Under the pieces are notes generated by a model. The model was not told where the DNA came from. It ran no database searches and saw only the letters and a list, made by a program, of their open reading frames with translations. Made by a program: the position numbers and the translations under genes. A stretch of 56,489 nt of DNA. It comes from Sulfurimonas sp. SAG-AH-194-L11 (GTDB lineage: Bacteria > Campylobacterota > Campylobacteria > Campylobacterales > Sulfurimonadaceae). The stretch lies in NCBI RefSeq assembly GCF_029215995.1, contig NZ_JAEMVB010000011.1:1-56489 (forward strand). Reading direction: 5' to 3'. Position 1 is the stretch's first letter, and each line of letters opens with the position of its first letter. This document shows, in pieces, positions 44,650 through 53,904 of this stretch.

Positions 44650-47004
44650 TTGTTTAAAACTATACTCTTAGCTCTTTTTTGTGTTCACTCTTTTGCACTT
44701 GATATCTCTATGGATAGTGCAAAAGATGACTTCACTCCATACTCTATTCTCAAAATTACTAACACACAAAAATTTATCTGTCAAAAAATCAAAGATGATT
44801 TTATGCTTACAACAGAAGTTATTTGTGCATTTCCAAAAAAACCATCAACAACTGTTAAACCCTTACAAAATGAATTTTTTAGAGTGCATACTTTTATACA
44901 AAAAGGTACTTTTTTTATAAGTATAAAGCCCATATATAAGCTAAAGCTTATTGCTGATGTATTTGACTTAACCATAGATGATAGTGTTTACCAAGCAGAT
45001 GTAACTCTAAGTAATAGATGGAGTATCATAGGTTATAAAGAGAAATTGCCATTGATTAATAATAGAGTAAGACCAGATATAAGTTTAAACTTACCATTTT
45101 TTATGAATAAAGATAAACTACCTTATGTAGGTAGTTTAGACATTAAAGGTAATCCTGTACATATACAAAAAGTAGGGGATGTAAAAGAGTATCTCAAAGT
45201 TAAACGATACTATAAAGAGAAAAAGTATGAACAGTGCATGGATGTCGTTGATGATATTTTACAAGAGTATCCAAAGACACTTTTTAAAGCAGAGCTCATT
45301 TACTATAAAATCAAACTATTTGAAAAACTCAAAGATTATGATAATGTAATCAGTAATGCAAAGATTTATTTACGTGAGTACTCATCCAATGAAAACATTC
45401 CTGAAATTTTGGCATATACTGCAGAGGCTTATGCACAAATAGGTATGAGCAGTGATGCTGACTACTTTTTTGACAGACTTTTTAGTGAGCATGAAGATAC
45501 AGTTTTTACACAATGGGGCTATATTTATAAGGGAGATATGTTAGTACTAAGTGGAGGATTAAAACCTGCTCTTAAGTTTTATAAAAAAGCACTTTATAGA
45601 ACAAAAGACCTTGATGTAGCAGCAACAGCTGCATTTAGGATAGCAAAGCTCAAACAAGAAACCTCACTTAAAGAGTCTGCAAAATATATAGAAAAAATCA
45701 TCGATGCAAAACCTGCTTATTTTCATGAAAAAGAGCGTGAGTCTAAAATTATGATGAATAACTTTGCAGATGAAGAGTATTATGAAACTGCATCTAAAAT
45801 TGCAGGTGCACTTTTAGATGCGATTGATTACACATACGATGAGTATGAAGTACTTTTAAGTAAAAAAGCATTATGGCTTGCAAAAACAAAAAACAAAAAA
45901 GAGGCACTTGTCGCTATCAATAGATATATTAAAGAATTTCCTGATGGAGAGTATATTAACAAGATTGATATTGCAAAAGATGAACTCTTTTTTGAAATGC
46001 AAGATTCAAATACTACACATAGACTTGCAGAGTATGACAAACTCATACAAACATATGCAGATGATACGATAGGTAATCGTGCAGTGTATGAAAAAGCAAA
46101 ACTCTTACTTAAAGAGGGGAAGTTTTCAACTGTTTTAGATATGAAAGAAGCGCTGCTAAACCTTGATGAACAGAAGTATAAAGATATACAAGAAATCATT
46201 CATGATGGAGCTGTAGGTGTGATGAAAGATGCTTTAAAAAATAAAGAGTGTAATCGTGTACTAACTATGTCAAATGAGTATAACATTACACTTTCAAATG
46301 AGTGGGATGATGGTATATATGAGTGTGCTATGCATGGTGGGGATTTTGTTTTAGCTAAAAATATAGCACTCAAGAACTTTAAAAGTGAAAACCTTGACCA
46401 TAGAAAGAAGTGGCTCTTTAGATATATAAAAGTCGACTTTTCTACTGGAAATTATAGTGATGTAATAGATGCGAGTAAAGATTTGATTACACTTATCCAA
46501 GATGATAAAAATTCTGCTTATAAGGAAGTTTATAGGTATCTTTTTGATACATATGATCGTTTAGAGAAAAAAGATGAAATGATTAAAGTGATGGTTAAGA
46601 TTGAAGAGCTATTTGGCTTAGACTATAAAGATATTGAACGTTATGTATCAGTTATGAGTATAGGGACTGCTCGTAAAGATGACACTATAGTTATTAAATA
46701 TGGCACAAAAGTTATGAAGATTCAAAAGAGTTCTCACTCAAGTGCACAGAGTCCCTATGTAGAGTTTACACTCTATCAAGCATATATAAACAAGCTAGAT
46801 TATAACAAAGCCCTAAGTGTTATAACATCTTTAGACACTGTTGATATTAGTAAGAGTGATAGGGCGAGGCAGCAGTACTTAAAAGGTACAGTACTGAATA
46901 AACTTTGGAGAGATGAAGAAGCACAAGCAGCATTTACAAAAGCTATAGAGGCCCAGCCAGATTCAGCATGGGCAAAACTTGCGGCTACTGCTAAGAGTAT
47001 TTAA
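44650..47004 (+). CDS. pflA: PflA-like TPR protein of the flagellar motor
   Basis: A 784-residue periplasmic protein with signal peptide MFKTILLALFCVHSFA and a beta-rich N-terminal domain (to about 170), then a long array of helical TPR-like repeats to the end (for instance the last: QQYLKGTVLNKLWRDEEAQAA). It starts at TTG with AAAAGGGG 8 nt upstream. Length, layout and location directly behind nuoN match C. jejuni pflA (Cj1565c, 788 residues as I recall), whose product helps form the periplasmic disks that widen the flagellar motor ring. No terminator separates it from nuoN, so it may be read through from the nuo promoter. Confidence 0.85.
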   Translation: MFKTILLALFCVHSFALDISMDSAKDDFTPYSILKITNTQKFICQKIKDDFMLTTEVICAFPKKPSTTVKPLQNEFFRVHTFIQKGTFFISIKPIYKLKLIADVFDLTIDDSVYQADVTLSNRWSIIGYKEKLPLINNRVRPDISLNLPFFMNKDKLPYVGSLDIKGNPVHIQKVGDVKEYLKVKRYYKEKKYEQCMDVVDDILQEYPKTLFKAELIYYKIKLFEKLKDYDNVISNAKIYLREYSSNENIPEILAYTAEAYAQIGMSSDADYFFDRLFSEHEDTVFTQWGYIYKGDMLVLSGGLKPALKFYKKALYRTKDLDVAATAAFRIAKLKQETSLKESAKYIEKIIDAKPAYFHEKERESKIMMNNFADEEYYETASKIAGALLDAIDYTYDEYEVLLSKKALWLAKTKNKKEALVAINRYIKEFPDGEYINKIDIAKDELFFEMQDSNTTHRLAEYDKLIQTYADDTIGNRAVYEKAKLLLKEGKFSTVLDMKEALLNLDEQKYKDIQEIIHDGAVGVMKDALKNKECNRVLTMSNEYNITLSNEWDDGIYECAMHGGDFVLAKNIALKNFKSENLDHRKKWLFRYIKVDFSTGNYSDVIDASKDLITLIQDDKNSAYKEVYRYLFDTYDRLEKKDEMIKVMVKIEELFGLDYKDIERYVSVMSIGTARKDDTIVIKYGTKVMKIQKSSHSSAQSPYVEFTLYQAYINKLDYNKALSVITSLDTVDISKSDRARQQYLKGTVLNKLWRDEEAQAAFTKAIEAQPDSAWAKLAATAKSI

Positions 47005-47012
47005 AAAAACTA

Positions 47013-47780
47013 CTAGAGCTCTAAGCAGTCACTAATAGAGTAAAGACCAGTATCCTTATCTGCTAACCATCCACCTGCACGGATAGCACCTTTAGAAAAA
47101 GTACTTCTTGATGTTGCTGTGTGGTTTAGTTCTAAAAACTCACCATCATTATAAAAACCAACTGTATGACGACCGACAATGTCACCACCGCGAATAGCCA
47201 TAACTGCGATTTCATTTTTACTACGCTCACCAATATTTCCATCTCTACCACTTACTCTGACTTTATCTAACTCTAAGCCACGCCCACGAGCAGCATGCTC
47301 ACCAAGAGTTAGAGCAGTACCGCTAGGAGCATCTTTTTTATGTTTATGATGATGTTCTACTATTTCTATGTCAAAGCCCTCTAGTGCACTTGAAGCTTGT
47401 AAAACAAGCTTATTTAAAAGGGCAACTCCAAGACTCATATTTGTAGCATATAAAATAGGCATTACAAGGCTTGCTTCTTTGAGAAGATTAAGCTGATGTG
47501 TATTTAAACCTGTTGTCCCTATAACTAATGGTTTTGGCGTTAGCATTGCTGCTTCAAGAAGTGCTTCACAAGCATCAGGAAGTGAAAAGTCTATAACAAT
47601 ATCACAAGCATTTAAAAATGTTTTTAAATTTGTTGAAATGAGTACAGAGGGATCAACTGAAAAGTTTAAACTGTTTCTTACATACACACTACTCAAACTC
47701 ATATCAGGAGTCTCTAAAAGATTTTCTATAAGTAATTTTCCAACACGGCCATTTGCCCCAAATATTCCAACTTTAATCAT
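47013..47780 (-). CDS. dapB: 4-hydroxy-tetrahydrodipicolinate reductase
   Basis: Enzyme of the lysine/diaminopimelate pathway. The 255-residue protein starts with the NAD(P)-binding motif [12 protein letters not shown] and has the catalytic and substrate motif [16 protein letters not shown], followed by [12 protein letters not shown]. Slightly shorter than the E. coli enzyme. It converges on pflA with an 8-bp gap. It is 36 bp downstream of the cNMP-fusion gene start-to-end direction (that gene ends at 47817), so co-transcription with the upstream unit is not excluded: its own start at 47780 follows that gene's stop on the minus strand. Confidence 0.95.
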   Translation of the reverse strand: MIKVGIFGANGRVGKLLIENLLETPDMSLSSVYVRNSLNFSVDPSVLISTNLKTFLNACDIVIDFSLPDACEALLEAAMLTPKPLVIGTTGLNTHQLNLLKEASLVMPILYATNMSLGVALLNKLVLQASSALEGFDIEIVEHHHKHKKDAPSGTALTLGEHAARGRGLELDKVRVSGRDGNIGERSKNEIAVMAIRGGDIVGRHTVGFYNDGEFLELNHTATSRSTFSKGAIRAGGWLADKDTGLYSISDCLEL

Positions 47781-47816
47781 AATTGACCTTTATATATTTT
47801 TTCAAATGATAACATA

Positions 47817-50240
47817 TTAAATAAGTTTTTTTATTATCCCTTTGATAACTTTGGAGCTAACCTGTGGGTTTCTTTCTAGAAAGTGTTTAAATTCTTTTTT
47901 TGTAATGGCAAGCAATACTGTGTCTTGTGTAACTTTTACTGATGCACTACGTTTAGTTCCTCCTAAAAGCTCCACTTCTCCAAAATAATCTCTATGGCTA
48001 AGAGATTTTATCTCAACTCCATTTACTTCAGTGACTGCACTCCCTCGAATGAGTATATATAGTGTATTACCAAGACCACCTTGTTTAATAATATATTCCC
48101 CATCCTTATACCTTAATACTTTAGTACTCTTCCCTAAAGAATAAAGGTCATCTAGTTTGAGATTGTTAAAGATAGATATATGGTTAAGGTACATCATCCT
48201 CTCATAGGTTGTAATCTTATGTGTTTGATAGACAAGTCTATATAAAAGAGCTCGAATCTCTATATCGTATACTGCATCAAATCTTTTTAACACATTTTTG
48301 GTGAGGTAGAATTTTGTATTGTCTTTTGTATTTAAAAGTGCGGCTGTCGCTATTTGAAGTGAATCATGGAGTAGTAATTTTTGGATGATTTCTTTATTGT
48401 TGTTTTTATCTGATTTAAGCTTGCTAAAACAAAAATTCTTATGGATAAATAGCATCTTTTGTGCAATATCATCATCTAAGAAGGATAAAGTATTCTCATC
48501 GAGTATAAAGAGCTCATCCTCCTCTTTTTCTTTAGATATGTTGAGTAAGGATTTTAATACTTTATGATGATTTTTATAGATAGTAAAAAGCATAGCAAAA
48601 AGTTCTTTAGAGGTATAGAGAAATTCATTTTTTATACAGTACTTTAAGAAGAGAATCTCACGACTTCCATCTTCATAAAGTGACTTTTGTAAGGAAATTA
48701 GAGTCTGAATTGACTCTAATAGTGTGAGTATATCAGTATGTATTTTGTCGTTCTTATTTACTAAGGTGAGCATAATTTTATGGTGAAGAGTATCTGAGAT
48801 ATTAAATTGAGTCTGTAATGATTTTAGGTGAGTTTCATCTATCTCTAAACGCTCATTAAGTGCATTTTGAATCAGTTTTTTATAAGAATTTTCTTGAAAA
48901 AGTTTCTCAGCCGATTTTTCAATAGTTTCATCAAATAAATCTGCATTTTTTTGTTTGATTTGGCTAATTACTCTTTTATGTTCAAAATCACTAATCCCAA
49001 TCTGCTCTTTGAGTTTAGAAAGAATTTTCATACTTGATTCATTGAGTACTCCCTCTTGCATTAGCTCAGTGATACTCTCTTTATACATTTTGAGTCTCTC
49101 TTTTTTTGGTCTGTTATCATTTATGTATGTATAATAAATCTCTTTAAGATTTGAGGGTATAGTCTTGGTAGAATCCCAACTATTTATAAACTTCAAGGCA
49201 AAACGCTCTTGTATATAATAAGCCTCTTGTCTAAATATCTCTTTATAAAAGATGATAGATGAAAGAGATACAACAAAAAAGTAAAAGATACCATAGATAA
49301 AAGGATACTGCATATAAGAAGGTGCACCAGCAAAAATATAAAAAATGTTAAATGATATAAAAGAAGCAAGAGTTTTAACTCTATGAACGAGTGTCTCATA
49401 ATTTATCTCTTTAAATATTCTTCTTTTCCATAGGTGGTCTTGTATAGTTTTAAAGATATAAAAACTAAAAAGTGAAAATAGTGCTAAAGTAAGTGGGGCA
49501 GCAATAAACAGCGGAATAAATGGTGCAAAGAAAAACCCGCTAGAGAGTAGAGATAAGTTATCTTCCGTCCATGTTCCTAAAAAGTAGTACTCATAAGAAC
49601 CAGAGAGGAGATAAAAGTAGAGATAAAAACCTAAAATCATTCCAGGAAATGAGTAAAATACAAAACTTTTCTGTTTTGCAGCTCCCTCTTTCCAGTAGCT
49701 CGTTTCTAAGTCTATGTCTGGACAGTGTACTTTACATGCTGTACAAGTTCCACATTTTGAATCATACTTATAGTTTTTTGCATTTGAGATAGTATATATT
49801 TTTTCAACTACTCCTACAGGACAAAAGAAGTTACACCAACTCTTTCCAGTAAAAAAGAGGTTGCTAAAAAAGGCACTGAGAATGACTCCTATAAAAAAGA
49901 TTGCTAAGAGGGTGTTGTCATAGTTTAAGCTTGTTAATCGCAGGCTTAAAGCTATAAAAAGGAGTGCATATTGAAAATACCAAAAATTATTTTCAAACCA
50001 TACTGGCACTTTTCTTTTTTTAAATAGATTTATATTTTGTGATATTTTAGATATAAGAGCAAGAGGACAGACATCTCTCCAGCGAGAAAAACCGATAACT
50101 ATAAGTCCAAGAGGAAGAAGAGGAATGAGAATAGTCCAAACTAAGCTAGTCCCAAAATCATAAAACCATAGAATGGGAACTAGTAAAACAAATATAATAG
50201 AAGTAATTACTTTTAATATATTTAAAAAAAGTGTATTCAT
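47817..50240 (-). CDS. NapH-like 4Fe-4S membrane protein fused to a cyclic-nucleotide-binding domain
   Basis: An unusual 807-residue fusion. The N-terminal half is a polyferredoxin-type membrane protein with several helices, a VCPL motif (C58), a SWCNFFCPVG motif (C136, C140) and one ferredoxin set C163/C166/C169/C173 (CGTCTACKVHC), as in NapH/CcoG/RdxA-like proteins. Helices continue to about 335. The middle (about 370-680) is helical and cytoplasmic, with two similar segments of about 55 residues. The C-terminus (about 690-807) is a cNMP-binding domain with the phosphate-binding cassette FGEVELLGGTKRSASV. There is no DNA-binding helix-turn-helix. It is 15 bp downstream of the rhodanese gene. 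Confidence 0.82.
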   Translation of the reverse strand: MNTLFLNILKVITSIIFVLLVPILWFYDFGTSLVWTILIPLLPLGLIVIGFSRWRDVCPLALISKISQNINLFKKRKVPVWFENNFWYFQYALLFIALSLRLTSLNYDNTLLAIFFIGVILSAFFSNLFFTGKSWCNFFCPVGVVEKIYTISNAKNYKYDSKCGTCTACKVHCPDIDLETSYWKEGAAKQKSFVFYSFPGMILGFYLYFYLLSGSYEYYFLGTWTEDNLSLLSSGFFFAPFIPLFIAAPLTLALFSLFSFYIFKTIQDHLWKRRIFKEINYETLVHRVKTLASFISFNIFYIFAGAPSYMQYPFIYGIFYFFVVSLSSIIFYKEIFRQEAYYIQERFALKFINSWDSTKTIPSNLKEIYYTYINDNRPKKERLKMYKESITELMQEGVLNESSMKILSKLKEQIGISDFEHKRVISQIKQKNADLFDETIEKSAEKLFQENSYKKLIQNALNERLEIDETHLKSLQTQFNISDTLHHKIMLTLVNKNDKIHTDILTLLESIQTLISLQKSLYEDGSREILFLKYCIKNEFLYTSKELFAMLFTIYKNHHKVLKSLLNISKEKEEDELFILDENTLSFLDDDIAQKMLFIHKNFCFSKLKSDKNNNKEIIQKLLLHDSLQIATAALLNTKDNTKFYLTKNVLKRFDAVYDIEIRALLYRLVYQTHKITTYERMMYLNHISIFNNLKLDDLYSLGKSTKVLRYKDGEYIIKQGGLGNTLYILIRGSAVTEVNGVEIKSLSHRDYFGEVELLGGTKRSASVKVTQDTVLLAITKKEFKHFLERNPQVSSKVIKGIIKKLI

Positions 50241-50255
50241 AGTCTATATTTAAGA

Positions 50256-51128
50256 CTATTTTTGCATAGGAGTAGAGTCTAGATTTCCCCATTCTTTCAT
50301 AGAAGCATCATAAAGTTTAACATCTTTATAGTGTAAGTATTGTGTTAAAATATACCAGTTCATAGATGCTTCTAGCCCACCTGTACAGTATGTTATCACC
50401 TCTTTATCGGGACTTAGTTTATTAAGATCTACATAGATTTCATTTATCTCTTTTTTGCTTTTTAGAGAATCATCGATGTTAAACTTATCTCTCCAAAAAC
50501 TACTAGTTGCCTCACTTATATGACCGAGTCGTCTTACACCATTAGATTTTCTCTGACCTGTATAAAAAGCTTTTGGACGAGCTTCTATCATAGGTACTTT
50601 ACCAATATGAGCTTTGACATACTCTAAATCAACCAAAACATTTGGATTAAAGTTTGTAGTAAAATTTCCTCTCTTGATTTTATCTTTTTTTGTAGAGAAC
50701 TTTTCTGGCATATCTTCAAACTCATAATCCCAATCAGCATAACCACCATTAAGTATAGAGATATGTTTAGCACCATTGACTATCAATGCGAGAGCGATAT
50801 AACTTGTTTTTAAAAGCTCTTTACCTCTATTATGACCATAAAGAACAATATGTGAATCTTTATTTATTCCAAGACTACGAGCAACTTTTTGTATCTCTTG
50901 TGGTGAATTCATCAGTAGGTAAGTATTGTCTACCCAGTGTCTAAACTTTGAAATATCTACTTGATGTGCATGAGGGATATGCCCTTTATTATATGTTTTT
51001 AAATCTGCGGTATCAACTAAGACTAGATTTTTATCATTTAATATTTTATCGAGTTTGATAGCAGTTATAAAAGCATCTTGTGCATAAAGAGTAAGTGAAG
51101 CGAGTAGAATAATGAAAAAAGTTTTCAT
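50256..51128 (-). CDS. Periplasmic two-domain rhodanese (thiosulfate sulfurtransferase-like)
   Basis: A 290-residue protein with signal peptide MKTFFIILLASLTLYA and two rhodanese domains. The C-terminal domain is catalytic, with Cys248 in YCTGGLEAS; the N-terminal domain has LYGHNRGKE and no Cys at that point, as in classical inactive first domains. 'WRDKFNID' and 'RRLGHI' also fit the family. Its location in the periplasm suggests handling of thiosulfate, polysulfide or sulfane sulfur. It is the first gene of a unit with the ferredoxin/cNMP fusion and has 11-bp direct repeats and a good -10 (TAAAAT) upstream. Confidence 0.88.
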   Translation of the reverse strand: MKTFFIILLASLTLYAQDAFITAIKLDKILNDKNLVLVDTADLKTYNKGHIPHAHQVDISKFRHWVDNTYLLMNSPQEIQKVARSLGINKDSHIVLYGHNRGKELLKTSYIALALIVNGAKHISILNGGYADWDYEFEDMPEKFSTKKDKIKRGNFTTNFNPNVLVDLEYVKAHIGKVPMIEARPKAFYTGQRKSNGVRRLGHISEATSSFWRDKFNIDDSLKSKKEINEIYVDLNKLSPDKEVITYCTGGLEASMNWYILTQYLHYKDVKLYDASMKEWGNLDSTPMQK

Positions 51129-51155
51129 AATGTTTCCTTTTGTGATTTGTAGTGT

Positions 51156-51188
51156 ATTTTACAAAACAAAGGAAACATAAGGGTTACA
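51156..51188 (-). promoter_or_regulatory. Pho-box-like direct repeat and -10 upstream of the rhodanese gene
   Basis: On the minus strand TGTAAC and TGTTTC are spaced 11 bp (TGTAACCCTTATGTTTCC; 51172-51188), followed after 10 bp by TAAAAT (51156-51161), a good -10. That is the spacing found at Pho-type promoters. The ATG at 51128 follows 28 bp after the -10, with AAAGGAAAC as ribosome site. Of the three such boxes in the window this one has the best promoter geometry. Confidence 0.5.
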
Positions 51189-51196
51189 AAAAAGAG

Positions 51197-52138
51197 TTAG
51201 TTTAAGAGCTCATCCACATAAGATATAGCAGATAAAGCAGCAACTGCACCATCACCAGCCGCTGAGACAACTTGTTTAGGAGCATCTTGACGCATATCGC
51301 CAGTTGCAAAAAGACCAGCTACTGAAGTCCGCATACGTAGGTCAACTTTTACCTGTCCTAACTCATTTATCTCACATAAAAAAGTGCCATCCTTTTGTAT
51401 GAGTGTTTCGTTGTTTATATCATTTCCAACAAAGGTAAAAACACCGGGTACTTCGATATCTCGTGTTTTTCCATCTTTATTGATGATTTTTATCCCTGTT
51501 ACACCCATATTATCGCCATATACTTCATCTGGAGTAGAGTTGAGAATGAGTTCTATATTCTGAGTATTTTGTATACGTTTTATAGTGTTTGGAGCGGCAC
51601 GAAAAGTATCACGACGATGTACTATGTATACTTTTGAGCAAATTTTTGCAAGGTAGAGAGCCTCTTCAAGTGCAGTATCACCACCACCAATTACAACAAC
51701 CTCTTTATCCTTGTAGAAAAAGCCATCGCAAGTAGCACAAGTACTCACACCCTTACCAAAAAGTTCATCTTCACCCTTAAAGCCAACACGCCTGGGAGAT
51801 GAACCTGTTCCTATGATAACACTATGCGCCTGAATGGTCTCCCCATCTTCTGTATGGATAGTAAAAATATCTCCCTCTTTAGAAACACAAGTTACATTTT
51901 TCATCTCATGAATAAGGCCAAATTTTTGACACTGTGCAGGCCATGGTAACATTAAATCCATTCCCGTTATCTCACCTGTGACACCTGGATAGTTTTCTAT
52001 CTCAGATGAACCTGTAATCTGTCCGCCAGGCATACCTTTTTCAAACATAACTACATTCTCTAGTCCACCACGTGTTGTATAGAGCCCAGCAGTTAGACCA
52101 GCGGGCCCACCACCAATAATTGCACAATCTAAAATCAA
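51197..52138 (-). CDS. trxB: Thioredoxin reductase
   Basis: Low-molecular-weight thioredoxin reductase of 313 residues. The FAD motif [15 protein letters not shown] starts at about 7; the redox-active pair is C134-X2-C137 in STCATCDGF; the NADPH motif [13 protein letters not shown] follows at about 150, and the late [14 protein letters not shown] motif completes the set. It lies downstream of trxA and a degenerate thioredoxin in the same direction, so it reduces the thioredoxin made from the same operon. Confidence 0.96.
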   Translation of the reverse strand: MILDCAIIGGGPAGLTAGLYTTRGGLENVVMFEKGMPGGQITGSSEIENYPGVTGEITGMDLMLPWPAQCQKFGLIHEMKNVTCVSKEGDIFTIHTEDGETIQAHSVIIGTGSSPRRVGFKGEDELFGKGVSTCATCDGFFYKDKEVVVIGGGDTALEEALYLAKICSKVYIVHRRDTFRAAPNTIKRIQNTQNIELILNSTPDEVYGDNMGVTGIKIINKDGKTRDIEVPGVFTFVGNDINNETLIQKDGTFLCEINELGQVKVDLRMRTSVAGLFATGDMRQDAPKQVVSAAGDGAVAALSAISYVDELLN

Positions 52139-52148
52139 TTTCTTTCCT

Positions 52149-52637
52149 TTAAAGGGAGTTTACCTTTTTAGATAACTCTTGGAGATTATCTAGTTTATGT
52201 ATCATACTATCTTGTTTATAAAGAGTATCTTTAGTTCTCTTGATAAAGAAAATAGAGGGAGATTCGTATATATTAAAGCGTTGTATAAATGCTAGTGAAT
52301 TTTTTGTACCACCTCTTAAAAAAGTAGTATTTTTTGTATTTTCTCTTACTTTATTATAGTAGTCAATAGCTAAAACGGGTAGTGTTAAATTTATGTCAGC
52401 CAAGAGTTGCATGGTGTCTCGTTCGCGTGAAGAGTAAAAGACTACTATATACTTGTCTGCTTTAGGTCTGAAAAGGTCATTTTGCTCGTAAAAAGTCCAC
52501 TCTTTAAAGTCAATAAACTTATACTCTGAAAACTTGTAGTTGAAGTAAGCAAAGGAGGCAGCAATCATTGCTGCTCCGAAGAAAGAGGCTAAAAGGGTAG
52601 ATAAAGAAAAAAGAGATTTTCCTTTTCTTTTAGCCAA
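52149..52637 (-). CDS. Membrane-anchored thioredoxin-like protein without CxxC
   Basis: A 162-residue protein between trxA and trxB. Residues 1-14 are basic, residues about 15-35 form a membrane helix, and the rest looks like a thioredoxin fold: strand [21 protein letters not shown] occupies the place of the active-site loop (here SSRER, no Cys), and SPSIFFIK supplies the strand after the usual cis-Pro. No cysteine is present in the whole protein. It is 10 bp from trxB and 18 bp from trxA. It may be a non-catalytic docking or sensing partner. Family not recognised. Confidence 0.65.
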   Translation of the reverse strand: MAKRKGKSLFSLSTLLASFFGAAMIAASFAYFNYKFSEYKFIDFKEWTFYEQNDLFRPKADKYIVVFYSSRERDTMQLLADINLTLPVLAIDYYNKVRENTKNTTFLRGGTKNSLAFIQRFNIYESPSIFFIKRTKDTLYKQDSMIHKLDNLQELSKKVNSL

Positions 52638-52655
52638 AATAGAATCCTTTAGAGA

Positions 52656-52976
52656 TTACCCTAAAAGAGCGTTGATTTTGTCAGCTAAAGCTTGTTTGCT
52701 TTGTGCACCAACAACTTGATCAACCATCTCACCATCTTTAAAGAACATGATAGTTGGAATTGAACGAATACCAAACTTAACAGCAATTTCTTGCTCTTCA
52801 TCAGTGTTTACTTTACAAACTTTTGCTTTACCATCAAAATCTTCTGCTAACTCTTCGATAATTGGAGCAATCATACGACATGGTCCACACCAAGGAGCCC
52901 AAAAGTCAACTAAAGATACACCCTCTGAAAGAGTTGCTTCGAAATCTGCACCAGTTAATTCTATATATTTACCCAT
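52656..52976 (-). CDS. trxA: Thioredoxin
   Basis: A 106-residue thioredoxin with active site W29-C30-G-P-C33 (FWAPWCGPCRM), the buried Asp upstream (LVDFW), and cis-Pro in IRSIPTIMFFKDG. Full-length and typical. First gene of the trxA - degenerate thioredoxin - trxB series. AAGGATTTACAA precedes the ATG. Confidence 0.97.
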   Translation of the reverse strand: MGKYIELTGADFEATLSEGVSLVDFWAPWCGPCRMIAPIIEELAEDFDGKAKVCKVNTDEEQEIAVKFGIRSIPTIMFFKDGEMVDQVVGAQSKQALADKINALLG

Positions 52977-53050
52977 TTGTAAATCCTTTTTCTAATATTT
53001 TGAAGCATTATACAATTTATTAGTAAATTATATCTTTACTTTAACTAAAT

Positions 53051-53830
53051 TTAAAAAGATATAGAATATCTTTGGCGTTTTATAAAGTAAGAACATTCTG
53101 TGTAGCCGATATCTTTTGCTAGTTCTATAATGGCGTCGTTATACATAGCAACCTGCTCAGGCTTATGTGCATCAGAAGAGAAAGTGATAGGAATATTTAA
53201 CTCATATGCCTTTTGTAGAAGTGCTTTAGAAGGATAAGGTTCTTGTACTTTTTTTCGGTATCCAGCCACATTTAACTCCAAAACCATACCTGATTCTTTT
53301 ATGGCGATAAGTGCAGGTGTCGCCATCTTTACTATGTCAGATTTTGGCATAAATTTAAACACTTTTATAAGGTCTAAATGCCCTACAATGTCAAAAAGTT
53401 TCGTTTTTGCCATAGCTTCGATAGTGTTAAAATACTTTTGCCATATTTCATCTATATTTTGTTCATCCCACTTTCCAATAAACTCAGGATTATCAAAGCC
53501 CCAACCCTCTAAAAAATGGATAGAACCTATGAGATAATCAACATCAGCAGTGAGAACACGTTTGTCCATATGTCCAGGGAGATAATCAACCTCGTAACCT
53601 AGAAGTATTTGTATCTCATCAGCATACTTTTTTTGTGCTTGTAAAACATCTTTTTCATACTGCTTCATTTCATCAAATTTCATTCGGTACTGTGGATCAA
53701 AATCCATAGGAGCATGGTCAGAGAAGCCAAAAAACTGGGTTTTAGCGTCAATAGCACAAAGAACATACTCTTGTATACTTCCCTCTGCATGATTACATAA
53801 TGGTGTGTGGTTGTGCATATCAACTATCAT
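53051..53830 (-). CDS. hisJ: Histidinol-phosphatase, PHP (HisJ) family
   Basis: A 259-residue PHP-fold phosphoesterase, probably the histidinol-phosphate phosphatase of histidine synthesis. The metal-binding start is MIVDMHNHTPLCNHAEGS, with later FSDHAP, LLGYEVDYLPGH, GSIHFLEGWGFDN, DIVGHLDLIKVF and ITFSSDAHKPEQVA. I prefer ATG 53830, just before the conserved MHNH, with a weak AGAAGAG site; a longer start at 53881 would run into the cheZ promoter area. Gene context does not add evidence; hisIE lies elsewhere in the window. Confidence 0.85.
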   Translation of the reverse strand: MIVDMHNHTPLCNHAEGSIQEYVLCAIDAKTQFFGFSDHAPMDFDPQYRMKFDEMKQYEKDVLQAQKKYADEIQILLGYEVDYLPGHMDKRVLTADVDYLIGSIHFLEGWGFDNPEFIGKWDEQNIDEIWQKYFNTIEAMAKTKLFDIVGHLDLIKVFKFMPKSDIVKMATPALIAIKESGMVLELNVAGYRKKVQEPYPSKALLQKAYELNIPITFSSDAHKPEQVAMYNDAIIELAKDIGYTECSYFIKRQRYSISF

Positions 53831-53904
53831 AGCTCTTCTCGTATTTATATATTTTATGCTATTATAGTGTAAAATATACAATATTTACCTCTGGAGACAA
53901 GAGA
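53831..53904. promoter_or_regulatory. Divergent promoter region hisJ / cheZ
   Basis: A 74-bp AT-rich gap between divergent starts. On the plus strand TATAGT/TAAAAT/TACAAT sequences occur at about 53861-53883 as -10 candidates, and TCTGGAGACAAGAGA precedes the cheZ ATG (GGAG, 9 nt). The short spacing means the two promoters overlap. Confidence 0.4.
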
